DNA of 64,000 bases, taken from positions 32,959,592 to 33,023,591 of the forward strand of contig CM026401.1 in NCBI GenBank assembly GCA_014843695.1, read 5' to 3'. How positions within the stretch are numbered: the stretch's first letter is position 1; every line of letters starts with the position of its first letter. Below, piece by piece: positions 20,675-32,290 of this stretch. Position numbers and translations under genes: made by a program. The notes beneath the pieces are model-generated. The model did no database searches. It worked only from the letters and a program-made list of their open reading frames with translations, and was not told the origin of the DNA. The DNA comes from Archivesica marissinica. Its lineage: Eukaryota > Mollusca > Bivalvia > Venerida > Vesicomyidae.

Positions 20675-22566
20675 GGGGAAACTTGGCATTATCCACAAAG
20701 AGTAACACATGAACTTTGGAAAACCTGGCATTATCCACAAAGAGTAACACATGAACTATGGGAAACCTGGCATTATCCACAAAGAGTAACACATGAACTA
20801 TGGAAAACCTGGCATTATCCACAAAGAGTAACACATGAACTTTGGAAAACTTGGCATTATCCACAAAGAGTAACACATGAACTTTGGGAAACCTGGCATT
20901 ATCCACAAAGAGTAACACATGAACTATGGGAAACCTGGCATTATCCACAAAGAGTAACACATGAACTTTGGAAAACTTGGCATTATCCACAAAGAGTAAC
21001 ACATGAACTTTGGAAAACTTGGCATTATCCACAAAGAGTAACACATGAACTATGGGAAACCTGGCATTATCCACAAAGAGTAACACATGAACTATGGGAA
21101 ACCTGGCATTATCCACAAAGAGTAACACATGAACTATGGGAAACCTGGCATTATCCACAAAGAGTAACACATGAACTATGGAAAACCTGGCATTATCCAC
21201 AAAGAGTAACACATGAACTATGGGAAACCTGGCATTATCCACAAAGAGTAACACATGAACTATGGGAAACTTGGCATTATCCACAAAGAGTAACACATGA
21301 ACTTTGGGAAACCTGGCATTATCCACAAAGAGTAACACATGAACTATGGGAAACCTGGCATTATCCACAAAGAGTAACACATGAACTATGGGAAACCTGG
21401 CATTATCCACAAAGAGTAACACATGAACTTTGGGAAACTTGGCATTATCCACAAAGAGTAACACATGAACTTTGGGAAACCTGGCATTATCCACAAAGAG
21501 TAACCATGAACTATGGGAAACTTGGCATTATCCACAAAGAGTAACACATGAACTTTGGAAAACCTGGCATTATCCACAAAGAGTAACACATGAACTATGG
21601 GAAACCTGGCATTATCCACAAAGAGTAACACATGAACTATGGGAAACCTGGCATTATCCACAAAGAGTAACACATGAACTATGGAAAACCTGGCATTATC
21701 CACAAAGAGTAACACATGAACTATGGGAAACCTGGCATTATCCACAAAGAGTAACACATGAACTATGGGAAACCTGGCATTATCCACAAAGAGTAACACA
21801 TGAACTATGGGAAACCTGGCATTATCCACAAAGAGTAACACATGAACTATGGGAAACTTGGCATTATCCACAAAGAGTAACACATGAACTATGGGAAACT
21901 TGGCATTATCCACAAAGAGTAACACATGAACTTTGGAAAACCTGGCATTATCCACAAAGAGTAACACATGAACTTTGGAAAACCTGGCATTATCCACAAA
22001 GAGTAACACATGAACTATGGTAAACCTGGCATTATCCACAAAGAGTAACACATGAACTATGGGAAACTTGGCATTATCCACAAAGAGTAACACATGAACT
22101 ATGGGAAACTTGGCATTATCCACAAAGAGTAACACATGAACTATGGGAAACTTGGCATTATCCAACAAAGAGTAACACATGAACTATGGGAAACTTGGCA
22201 TTATCCACAAAGAGTAACACAAGAACTATGGGAAACTTGGCATTATCCACAAAGAGTAACACATGAACTATGGGAAACCTGGCATTATCCACAAAGAGTA
22301 ACACATGAACTATGGGAAACCTGGCATTATCCACAAAGAGTAACACATGAACTATGGGAAACCTGGCATTATCCACAAAGAGTAACACATGAACTATGGG
22401 AAACTTGGCATTATCCACAAAGAGTAACACATGAACTATGGGAAACTTGGCATTATCCACAAAGAGTAACACATGAACTATGGGAAACTTGGCATTATCC
22501 ACAAAGAGTAACACATGAACTATGGGAAACTTGGCATTATCCACAAAGAGTAACACATGAGCTATG
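20675..22566. repeat. Tandem array, 42-bp monomer
   Basis: About 45 copies of CCTGGCATTATCCACAAAGA followed by GTAACACATGAACTATGGGAAA. Two-state variants (CTATGGG/CTTTGGA, CCTGG/CTTGG) alternate in clusters. The period is 14 codons, which creates open frames on both strands (e.g. VDNARFPIVHVLLF repeated on minus); these are not treated as genes. Confidence 0.97.
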
Positions 22567-22633
22567 TTGGGATATCTCAGTCTGCATCACATATTACCTA
22601 ACCGAAGAATTTAGTCTTAATTACAAATACTGT

Positions 22634-22819
22634 TCACGTTTATTTATCGTCGCTATCGGTTGTACATAAGAGCGACGCAGAGATTAGTCATTTTAGATTT
22701 TGGAGGATAGTGCAATGATACAGACAGAGACCCATTCCAGAGTCTCCTCTGGTTCTTTTACGTGCACGATGTAAAACACCTCGGTTCTTTTACGTGCACG
22801 GTGTAAAACACCTCGGTTA
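22634..22819 (-). mobile_element. S1 SINE, copy E, head missing and internally duplicated
   Basis: Reverse-oriented S1 tail and body. The segment CTCGGTTCTTTTACGTGCAC plus GGTGTAAAACAC occurs twice in a row (about 22755-22820), and the tRNA-like head beyond it is absent. Confidence 0.8.
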
Positions 22820-23003
22820 CACTATGATATACTATGTCCATGAATGATTGTATAATTATTGTTTTAATATGACTGCATTTTATCTGTACATGTATACGCA
22901 AAGAAGGAATTCACAGTGTTTAACTGCAATGAGTTATACTACCATCAGGTTTATGAAAAACGTAGTTACATTGCTCAGGATTTCCCTTTAGTTTAGTTTC
23001 TAC

Positions 23004-23454
23004 TAGGGATGGCAACGAATGGTGATTGTGATATTCGAATATTCGATGATCTTCTGAACGAATATTCGAATATTCGCAAATTTCTCCAACTTTCGATTTC
23101 CACTACAGTTAGTACCTGTAAAACAAATGCTTCTCAGTTTGTGTCCCGTCAAATAGACTGCATTAATCAATTAGTGACCCCTGTAAGGTGTGAACAACAT
23201 ATCATCACCCTCCTTTGTTATTTGGAGCCAAATCGCGATGACATTTCGCACCTTCGGGCACGCATTGGGTCATTCTTTGTTTTCGAAACTTAATTGATTG
23301 AAATTTAAACAAACATATATATCCTTTTAAGTTATGATTTAACTGCAATTGATTAAAATTTGATTTGAATTTTTTTTTTAATATTCGAATATGGTTTTAA
23401 TATTCGAATATTCGGACGTTCGAACGAATATTCGAACATTCGTTGCCATCCCTA
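23004..23454. mobile_element. 451-bp hAT-type MITE
   Basis: The 8-bp target duplication GTTTCTAC is present at 22996-23003 and 23455-23462. The ends TAGGGATGGCAACGAATG and CATTCGTTGCCATCCCTA are perfect inverted repeats. Inside each end there are palindromic GAATATTCGAATATTCG blocks. An 8-bp duplication is the hAT hallmark. The short open frame at 23009-23293 is not believed to be coding. Confidence 0.88.
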
Positions 23455-23462
23455 GTTTCTAC

Positions 23463-23645
23463 AAATTTCGTACAACTTATATCATTCACTCTCGAGACTT
23501 CATTCCTCATGGAATCCATCGCTACGTGGGAGAGAGAAGAGGCAATGCTGAATTTAAATGCCTGGCCGAAGTGCACAATCGTAATGGCTAGAACTGAGCA
23601 CGAACATCGGGGTAATCGCGCTACCACTACGCTATCATGACTTCC
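23463..23645 (-). mobile_element. tRNA-derived SINE, family S2, copy e (3' truncated)
   Basis: Matches S2 from ACAACTTATATCATTCACTC through the tRNA-like head (CTACCACTACGCTATCATGA). The distal tail is missing where it meets the hAT MITE. Confidence 0.7.
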
Positions 23646-23952
23646 TTTTAAATAATGATGTGTACATACTTCAGAGCATATTGTATAAAATGTAAGAAAG
23701 AGACATTTATTCAACGTTGATTCATTAGTTTATATCAAAATGTGCTATGGTGCACTTCTTGGTGTGGCATACAAGTGCCACACTTAATCAGGCATCTATA
23801 ATGACATGATAATTAGAGCTGAAGGTTTTGCTAATGCTCAAGCTGAAAACATGCCAAGGATTTATTTATTTCGTTTCTCCTTGAACAATGTGTACATATA
23901 ATATATACAAAGCTGACAACCAACTGCTGTAGTAACAACTGGCAGTGCAGTG
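23646..23952. other. Spacer, nothing recognised
   Basis: About 300 bases of AT-rich unique sequence before the 32-bp array. Confidence 0.4.
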
Positions 23953-25666
23953 CCATGTATGAGTGAAGACCAGTTACAGGCAAGTCATGTATGAGTGTAG
24001 ACCAGTTACAGGCAAGTCATGTATGAGTGTAGACCAGTTACAGGCAAGTCATGTATGAGTGTAGACCAGTTACAGGCAAGTCATGTATGAGTGTAGACCA
24101 GTTACAGGCAAGTCATGTATGAGTGTAGACCAGTTACAGGCAAGTCATGTATGAGTGTAGACCAGTTACAGTCAAGTCATGTATGAGTGTAGACCAGTTA
24201 CAGGCAAGTCATGTATGACTGTAGACCAGTTACAGGTAGGTCATGTATGAGTGTAGACCAGTTACAGGCAAGTCTTGTATGAGTGTAGAACAGTTACAGG
24301 CAAGTCATGTATGAGTGTAGACCAGTTACAGGTAAGTCATGTATGAGTGTAGACCAGTTACAGGCAAGTCATGTATGAGTGTAGACCAGTTACAGGCAAG
24401 TCATGTATGAGTGTAGACCAGTTACAGGCAAGTCATGTATGAGTGTAGACCAGTTACAGGTAAGTCATGTATGAGTGTAGACCAGTTACAGGCAAGTCTT
24501 GTATGAGTGTAGACCAGTTACAGGCAAGTCATGTATGAGTGAAGACCAGTTACAGGTAAGTCATGTATGAGTGTAGACCAGTTACAGGCAAGTCATGTAT
24601 GAGTGTAGACCAGTTACAGGCAAGTCATGTATGAGTGTAGACCAGTTACAGGCAAGTCTTGTATGAGTGTAGAACAGTTACAGGCAAGTCATGTATGAGT
24701 GTAGACCAGTTACAGGTAAGTCATGTATGAGTGTAGACCAGTTACAGGCAAGTCATGTATGAGTGTAGACCAGTTACAGGCAAGTCATGTATGAGTGTAG
24801 ACCAGTTACAGGTAAGTCATGTATGAGTGTAGACCAGTTACAGGCAAGTCATGTATGAGTGAAGACCAGTTACAGGTAAGTCATGTATGAGTGTAGACCA
24901 GTTACAGGCAAGTCATGTATGAGTGTAGACCAGTTACAGGCAAGTCATGTATGAGTGTAGACCAGCTACAGGCAAGTCATGTATGAGTGTAGACCAGTTA
25001 CAGGCAAGTAATGTATGACTGTAGACCAGTTACAGGTAAGTCATGTATGAGTGTAGACCAGTTACAGGCAAGTCATGTATGAGTGTAGACCAGTTACAGG
25101 CAAGTCATGTATGAGTGTAGACCAGTTACAGGTAAGTCATGTATGAGTGTAGACCAGTTACAGGCAAGTCATGTATGAGTGTAGACCAGTTACAGGCAAG
25201 TCATGTATGAGTGTAGACCAGTTACAGGCAAGTCATGTATGAGTGTAGACCAGTTACAGGCAAGTCATGTATGAGTGTAGACCAGTTACAGGTAAGTCAT
25301 GTATGAGTGTAGACCAGTTACAGGCAAGTCTTGTATGAGTGTAGACCAGTTACAGGCAAGTCATGTATGAGTGTAGACCAGTTACAGGCAAGTCATGTAT
25401 GAGTGTAGACCAGTTACAGGCAATTCATGTATGAGTGTAGACCAGTTACTGGTTAGTCATGTATGAGTGTAGACCAGTTACAGGCAAGTCATGTATGAGT
25501 GTAGACCAGTTACAGGCAAGTCATGTATGAGTGTAGACCAGTTACAGGCAAGTCATGTATGAGTGTAGACCAGTTACAGGCAATTCATGTATGAGTGTAG
25601 ACCAGTTACAGGCAATTCATGTATGAGTGTAGACCAGTTACTGGTTAGTCATGTATGAGTGTAGAC
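23953..25666. repeat. Tandem array, 32-bp monomer
   Basis: About 54 copies of CATGTATGAGTGTAGACCAG followed by TTACAGGCAAGT. Variants (GGTAAGT, GTGAAGACC, AATTCATG, TACTGGTTAGT) recur at multiples of 32 bp, indicating block-wise homogenisation. The monomer contains stop codons, so no long frames occur. Confidence 0.97.
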
Positions 25667-25984
25667 TATCTACTATATGGCAGAAGATTTGTTCCCATCT
25701 GATCAAGGAATATTCTGTATATCTTGTATAAACACTAAATACCTTTCCGGAGAATGTTTAGTACAATTGCTTCAAACTACCCAATTCTTGAATATTTCCC
25801 TGAATCCATACAAATTCCATGTAAACCATGTGAGCATGGAAAATGTTATATTGGATAAATAAACAAGAGGTTCAGATCATCTCATGTCCCTTACCTGAAT
25901 GTACAAATTTACTATCTATGAAATAAATCACTCAAAACACCAACTGCAACCTTATACAATAAACTATCTTTATATGTTATGTTA
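25667..25984. other. Spacer, nothing recognised
   Basis: About 320 bases of AT-rich sequence without supported features. Confidence 0.4.
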
Positions 25985-26231
25985 TATTTCGGGTTTTACG
26001 CCTGCATCAGCACCATTTTGGGCTATATCGCCGGCGGGCAGTTTACCTAACAACACCTTTCCTGGGCAGGCTCCAGTGGTTAACCAGGGTGCACCAACCT
26101 CCGTAAGAAATGGCCAACTTTTTCATATAATGAGACACGGCCTGAGCGGGGCTCGAACCTGTGACCATCAGTGATGATAGGTTACAGTGGTATACAAGTC
26201 AGCGACCTTAACCACTCGACCACGGAGGCAG
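25985..26231 (-). mobile_element. tRNA-derived SINE, family S3, copy a
   Basis: On the minus strand the head reads GCCTCCGTGGTCGAGTGGTT and AAGGTCGCTGACTTG with a long insert before the B box GGTTCGAGCCCC, like a tRNA with a long variable arm (Ser/Leu class). The body has GGAGCCTGCCCAGGAAAGG. The tail beyond ACTGCCCGCC is GGCGATATAGCCCAAAATGG, different from the tail of S3 copies b and c. Confidence 0.82.
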
Positions 26232-26604
26232 AAAAAACTATCTTTAAGTTGTGAAATTGATACAACATAACATGACAATAAATGGGAGGCAATGCTTGTT
26301 TTACTATTACCTCCCTTGGCAGATAAAGGCTGACTTATCCTGAAATGTATATTGGTCCTTTTAGTTGGAACCCCTTTGCTTTTACTGTTGTTCCCTAACC
26401 AGATGTTGCGGTATGATAAATGTGATTTGATGATAATCGTGTTAATTGATTGATAGCAAAAACAATTTCCATTGGATATACATGTACTGTAGGATATCTG
26501 TTGACATAATAAATTAGAAAACGGAAACAAATTGATACAATGTGGTGCAAAGGAAACCACGTTGATAACAGAGGAAACCAATTAAAAAGATCTATCCTCC
26601 TTAA
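26232..26604. other. Spacer, nothing recognised
   Basis: About 370 bases. It contains CCTCCCTTGGCAGATAAAGG near 26311, which I take for part of a dispersed repeat. No gene supported. Confidence 0.4.
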
Positions 26605-27337
26605 AAGAGTATTCAGGGGGAGGTAACTGAACAAACTCTCTCATTGAAACAATAGTATTCTGGGGGAGGTAACTGAACAAACTCTCTCATTGAAACAAGA
26701 GTACTCAGGGGGAAGTAACTGAACAAACTCTCTCATTGAAACAAGAGTATTCAAGGGGAGGTAACTGAACAAACTCTCTCATTGAAACAATAGTATTCTG
26801 GGGGAGGTAACTGAACAAACTCTCTCATTGAAACAAGAGTATTCAAGGGGAAGTAACTGAACAAACTCTCTCATTGAAACAAGAGTATTCAGGGGGAAGT
26901 AACTGAACAAACTCTCATTGAAACAAGAGTATTCAGGGGAAAGTAACTGAACAAACTCTCTCATTGAAACAAGAGTATTCAGGGGGAAGTAACCCACCAA
27001 ACTCTCTCATTGAAACAAGAGTATTCAGGGGAAGTAACTGAACAAACTCTCTCATTGAAACAAGAGTATTCAGGGGGAGGTAACCCACCAAACTCTCTTA
27101 TTGAAACAAAGAGTATTCAGGGGAAGTAACTGAACAAACTCTCTCATTGAAACAAGAGTATTCAGGGGGAAGTAACTCACCAAACTCTCCCATTGAAACA
27201 AGAGTATTCAGGGGTAGTAACTGACCAAACTCTCTCATTGAAACAAGAGTATTCAGGGGGAAGTAACTCACCAAACTCTCTCATTGAAACAAGAGTAATC
27301 AGGGGAAGTAACTGAACAAACTCTCTCATTGAAACAA
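26605..27337. repeat. Tandem array, 46-bp monomer
   Basis: About 16 copies of ACTGAACAAACTCTCTCATT followed by GAAACAAGAGTATTCAGGGGGAAGTA, with G-run length varying from 3 to 5 and an ACCCACC/ACTCACC variant in a subset. Confidence 0.95.
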
Positions 27338-28078
27338 CTGCAGTTAACAACCATAAATTATTGCAATCAACTCTTGTGTTACATTGTATCCAGTATTCAT
27401 TGTAAGGACAAGTTGATGTACACATGCAGGTTTTATAGGGTACACAATACACTTTTATGACCAAACTTAAAACTAAAATCAAAATAAATGGATCGAAAAT
27501 GGGAGTTTCAAAAGCACATACAAAAACAATTCTTTTTAATTTGTTCTAGTAACCCAATTGTGGTTACCAATATGAATACATTTTCAAAAGGGAAAAAAAG
27601 CTGCTATCAAAAAGATAATTGAGTAAAGTGTTTTCTCTTTCTGAGGCCCGGAGCATTAAGGGTGGTTCTGAAGACCCAAACTTTGATGGTGGCGACCCCA
27701 AGCTTTCAGTGTGTTCAGAGCCATGGGCTTTCGGAAAGGGTTGATCTGAGGGTCTCAACACTTCATGGTGGCTACAAGTCCCAAAGCTTTCCGGGTGATT
27801 CTGCTACCCCTGTATGGTTAATAATACTTTGGATTACTACTTTTCAAATTACTTTCTATTATTTCCGACGCATGTGCAAGTCTTTCGCAAGAAACAAATG
27901 CAAACGAACAAGACAGCCAAGCCTGCCTCAATGTCAGCCATCTCCCCTATCTCTGGGGTGGCTCTAAAACCACAAATCTGTTGAAACATAAAATCAATGC
28001 TTTGCTTAATGTATCACTGTGTTACAAGCTTCTCAGAATGCATGCATTTATCCACAGAATTCCTCTTGCATCACTTAC
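27338..28078. other. Unique stretch flanking the exon candidate
   Basis: About 740 bases with no array. On the minus strand it would be intron following the donor site at 28071-28078. No further exon could be supported. Confidence 0.4.
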
Positions 28079-28153
28079 CTTTTTCTGCACAAGATTGTGC
28101 CTTGATTCCATTTCCTTCCATTCCTGTTTTGCTGTCACACGGAGCTCTTTGAC
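28079..28153 (-). CDS. Candidate internal exon (75 bp, phase 0)
   Basis: Read on the minus strand, a 3' splice site (CCGTCTGATTGCAG) precedes and a consensus donor (AAAAAG followed by GTAAGTGATG) follows. Between them one frame is open for exactly 25 codons, beginning VKELRVTAKQEWKEM and ending in QKK. It is rich in Lys/Glu, suggesting a helical or coiled-coil stretch. No family is recognised. It may be part of the same minus-strand gene as 55902-56051, which is also phase 0, but the 28 kb between them is mostly satellites and TEs. What I see is the splice sites and frame; that it is a gene is inferred. Confidence 0.55.
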
Positions 28154-28313
28154 CTGCAATCAGACGGGATAAACACGTCTTACAACTTCTGCATCTAAAG
28201 TCAATACCGGTGATCTGATCAATGTGATGTACCACATTGTTCCTATTTATAGCGCCCAGTGCGCGATGCAAAACACAAAAGGGGCAAGAGTAACTGGGTC
28301 AGAGTGGTCTCTA

Positions 28314-29835
28314 TGTTATATCTAGAGTAGTCATGGTGATGTATGTTGTATATAGAGTAGTCATGGTGATGTATGTTGTATCTAGAGTAGTCATGGTGAT
28401 GTATGTTGTATCTAGAGTAGTCATGGTGATGTATGTTGTATCTAGAGTAGTCATGGTGATGTATGTTGTATCTAGAGTAGTCATGGTGATGTATGTTGTA
28501 TGTAGAGTAGTCATGGTGATGTATGTTGTATCTAGAGTAGTCATGGTGATGTATGTTGTATCTAGAGTGGTCATGGTAATGTATGTTGTATCTAGAGTAG
28601 TCATGGTGATGTATGTTGTATCTATAGTGGTCATGGTGATGTATGTTGTATCTAGAGTGGTCATGGTGATGTATGTTGTATCAATAGTGGTCATGGTAAT
28701 GTATGTTGTATCTAGAGTAGTCATGGTAATGTATGTTGTATCTAGAGTAGTCATGGTGATGTATGTTGTATCTAGAGTAGTCATGGTGATGTATGTTGTA
28801 TCTATAGTGGTCATGGTAATGTATGTTGTATCTAGAGTAGTCATGGTAATGTATGTTGTATCTAGAGTAGTCATGGTGATGTATGTTGTATCTAGAGTAG
28901 TCATGGTGATGTATGTTGTATGTAGAGTAGTCATGGTGATGTATGTTGTATGTAGAGTAGTCATGGTGATGTATATTGTATCTAGAGTAGTCATGGTGAT
29001 GTATGTTGTATCTAGAGTAGTCATGGTGATGTATGTATGTGATGTATGTTGTATTAGAGTGTCAGTGTTGTATCTAGAGTAGTCATGGTGATGTATGTTG
29101 TATCTAGAGTAGTCATGGTGATGTATGTTGTATCTAGAGTAGTCATGGTGTTGTATGTAGAGTAGTCATGGTGATGTATGTTGTATCTAGAGTAGTCATG
29201 GTGATGTATGTTGTATGTAGAGTAGTTACTGTGATGTATGTTGTATCTAGAGTAGTCATGGTGATGTATGTTGTATCTAGAGTAGTCACTGTGATGTATG
29301 TTGTATGTAGAGTAGTTACTGTGATGTATGTTGTATCTAGAGTAGTCATGGTGATGTATGTTGTATCTAGAGTAGTTACTGTGATGTATGTTGTATGTAG
29401 AGTAGTTACTGTGATGTATGTTGTATCTAGAGTAGTTACTGTGATGGATGTTGTATGTAGAGTAGTTACTGTGATGTATGTTGTATCTAGAGTAGTTACT
29501 GTGATGGATGTTGTATCTAGAGTGGTTACTGTGATGTATGTTGTATCTAGAGTAGTTACTGTGATGTATGTTGTATCTAGAGTAGTTACTGTGATGTATG
29601 TTGTATCTAGAGTGGTCAATGTGATGGATGTTGTATCTAGAGTGGTTACTATGATGTATGTTGTATCGTAGAGTAGTTACTGTGATGTATGTTGTATCGT
29701 AGAGTAGTTACTGTGATGGATGTTGTATCTAGAGTAGTTACTGTGATGTATGTTGTATCTAGAGTAGTTACTGTGATGTATGTTGTATCTAGAGTAGTCA
29801 TGGTGATGTATGTTGTATCTAGAGTAGTTACTGTG
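28314..29835. repeat. Tandem array, 30-bp monomer (left part, interrupted)
   Basis: About 50 copies of TAGAGTAGTCATGGTGATGT followed by ATGTTGTATC. From about 29216 rightwards the GTTACTGTG variant dominates. The array stops inside a monomer at CTGTG (29831-29835), where a 6.7-kb element begins, and resumes in register at 36550. Confidence 0.97.
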
Positions 29836-30141
29836 CAGGGCCTGCTCTGGCTCTTAATTTTTTGTAGCCAAATCTGCGTTTCCTTTAGCCAATTCCGACG
29901 CGCGCCATTTCCCCCAAACAGAGTATTTATAGTACCGGTATATTAATGTATTATATGTATCTTGCAATTGCACCACCTAAGTGCTGTATGCCCATAAACT
30001 ACAACTGAGGTAAAGGTTACATTTGCAGTGATACATTACTTGACAAGTTGTGTCCACTTTCATTTTCAAAATCATTTTAAAATGCATTCCTGCACGAGTT
30101 TATTAAATGTGTAAGCTGATGGGGGAGTGTATACATCAAAT

Positions 30142-30357
30142 TTAGCATGCTTTAGACACACTAGCTTTTTTAAGGCTTGTACAATCGGTAGTGAATGAAT
30201 TGCATTTCTGGTTTTTGATGCACAAGTTGCAAAACATAGATTGTGATTTCGAATCATAGTGAAGCCATGGGTGACCCGCTTTCCAGCCCTCTTGAAAAAG
30301 TCTATCACTTTTTGATTTTTTGGATGGTGGAGTTACACCAAAGACCCCAGAGTCTAA
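30142..30357 (-). pseudogene. hAT transposase N-terminal zinc-finger remnant (ZNF862/TTF-like)
   Basis: The minus strand is open from about 30357 to a TAA at 30142-30144. It contains LFQEGWKAGHPWLHYD followed by SMFCNLCIKNQKCNSF. This matches the pattern W...PWL.Y....MFC..C......N.F that I know from the TTF-type zinc finger of ZNF862-like and other hAT-derived proteins. The distal His of the finger and everything C-terminal (catalytic RNase-H-like core, dimerisation domain) are absent, and the stop is premature, so it is a relic. Family assignment rests on motif recognition. Confidence 0.6.
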
Positions 30358-30449
30358 TTTTCATTTTAGAGCCATTTTCAAGGTAGACTATGAATAACCA
30401 AATTGGCAGTGTGTCTGAATGCCTTTTGAAACCAAATATGTGGTATATG

Positions 30450-30725
30450 TGTGTTCTACGTTTATTTATCGTCGCTACTGGTTGCCCATATGAGCGATGC
30501 CTCCTGAAGAGATTATTCATTTTAGATTTTTGGATGATAGTGCAATGATACAGAGAGATACATTCCAGTCTCCTCTGGTTCTTTTACGTGCACGGTGCAA
30601 AGCACCGACACAAGACTTCGGTTTAACGTCCCATCTGAAAGACTGTTAATTTTATTAGGGTCAGACGGGGGATCGAACCTGCGATCCATGGATTACCAGT
30701 TCAGCGTGATACCACTGGACTACTG
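30450..30725 (-). mobile_element. tRNA-derived SINE, family S1, copy F (split by a transposon)
   Basis: Reverse-oriented S1 copy interrupted within its tRNA-like head. The 13-bp target duplication TATGTGGTATATG lies at 30437-30449 and, 5.4 kb away, at 35908-35920. The missing first bases of the head are found at 35902-35907 (ATTCTG), exactly on the other side of the inserted element. Confidence 0.92.
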
Positions 30726-31484
30726 GGCCCCGTTTTATCAACGGTCGTAAGTCAGTCTTAGTTAAGATTATTGCTTAAGACCGAGTTACGCCGTCGTAAC
30801 GTCTAAGTTAAGACCACGGTCCGTTTTATCAACAAAGTCGCAGCTAAGATATCGTAAATAAAGTCTTAACTTTACGACTGGTTCGATGCAGTCGCAACTT
30901 CGGAAAAAGTCTTAAAAATGGCGGCCGAATCAGCAGAATCCGTGCATCAGAGACGTGATGCACGAATATTCAGGGCCGGTAGAGACATTGGAGACGTGTG
31001 ACACCAATATCCTGTCCCGATATCGCAGGACGAGGCTATGGATTGTCTTGCTTGATGATATGGTGGGGGAATGACTTGGACAAGGGGACCAACCACTCTC
31101 ATTCGATACCCGGTTTGACCTAGGTAAAGTGAAATTGATATATTTCTATATCTTGCATTATTAAGGTGCATATCAGTGTTATTTGCGTACACATTTCTGT
31201 ACAGTAGGCCCTTATTTCTATTTTAAGATTACAAGGGAGGCTACTTCCATAAGAATCTATTGCTATTTATATCGATACTACACACAAGTGTTATTATGAT
31301 TTTGGAGCTGAATGACGATACGTATTCTGTTTCTGCAACGCATTAACTAAGTAAATTGATACATTGTGCAGGTAGGGAATTAAATGCTTGTGTTTATAAT
31401 GTTGTCTGTTTCTTTTTAAATGCTCGTGTATTGCTACAGTATTCGTACACATAATTAAACGTCCCCACGTGTCCAAATGTTTTT

Positions 31485-31630
31485 CTGGACAGGCTTAGCC
31501 GACCTAAGCAGTTAACCAGTACTAAACTATGTATGTGAGGTGACTTGCTCAATGACACTACATACGTGGACTGACCGAGTATCGAACATGGGACAGTTTG
31601 ATTCCAAATCCGACACCATGCCACGGACGC
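31485..31630 (-). mobile_element. Possible tRNA-derived SINE in Harbinger intron 1
   Basis: On the minus strand GTCCGTGGCATGGTGTCGGA followed later by CATGTTCGATACTCGGTC resembles an A box and a B box, and TTGAGCAAGTCACC resembles the body of other bivalve SINEs. Single copy in the window, so the borders are guessed. Confidence 0.4.
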
Positions 31631-32149
31631 CCGGAGGAAATCGTCCTGTTCAATCTGTCACCGTACCATATCACATACTGTCCATCGAACCAGGGCTGAA
31701 TTGGTGAGAAGCGAGCATGGCTAACTACTGCGCGAATTGGACAGCCAAAAGAAGTGTAATCCATATTACAAGTTGTCATGATTGATCTTAATGCGATGAT
31801 AGACACGATGAGTCGGGATGACCATAATTATATATAGATACACTGTCTAGTTTGAAATCAATCGGAATATATCGAACTCTGTGTTTACATGTATATTGGG
31901 TTATGAACTACTACCACAACAAATGACCACAAAGTTGCATTGTAATATAATAATAGTGTGTTGAAAACACTGACTGTTTTATGTATCAATAATAGTTGAA
32001 ACGTTTTGTTCATTTCAGATGCTTATTGATTTAGATACCTATCAAAGGGTGATGTATTGTCCAAAGTCGCAGATTTTCATGGCATCAACAGGTAGGTGAA
32101 CTCTGTTCGACGTGATCATTAATTGCTAAGTTTATTCGATTATCTGTCT

Positions 32150-32290
32150 GATTAGCGTAGTGATTAGCACGCTCGCTTCTAGTCAATGCATTCCGGGTTC
32201 TTTACAATGACTGAGAAGTATGTGAGATGGTACGGTGGTCCCCAAATTGGACATGTGAGTTTTCTCCGGTTATGTCCCACACAAATTACT
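32150..32290 (+). mobile_element. tRNA-derived SINE, family S5, in Harbinger intron 2
   Basis: TAGCGTAGTGATTAGCACGC plus TCGCTTCT is an A-box-type head, ATTCCGGGTTCTTTAC a B-box-like block, and GTGAGTTTTCTCCGGTTATG then TCCCAC a body matching the reverse complement of 12811-12860. Confidence 0.6.

Noticed and set aside
20580..22669. Frames VDNARFPIVHVLLF (minus) and ELWETWHYPQRVTH (plus)
   Set aside because: Both strands of a 42-bp (14-codon) satellite; no gene structure.
23009..23293. 94-codon frame
   Set aside because: Lies wholly inside the hAT MITE with 8-bp duplications; MITE families do not encode proteins of this kind.
26311..26360. 29-base exon-like segment on the minus strand
   Set aside because: The splice-like sites flank a motif (CCTCCCTTGGCAGATAAAGG) that I take to belong to a dispersed repeat; too short to support.
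28314..29835. CRISPR-like regular array
   Set aside because: Repeats are directly adjacent with no unique spacers, and the DNA is clearly eukaryotic.
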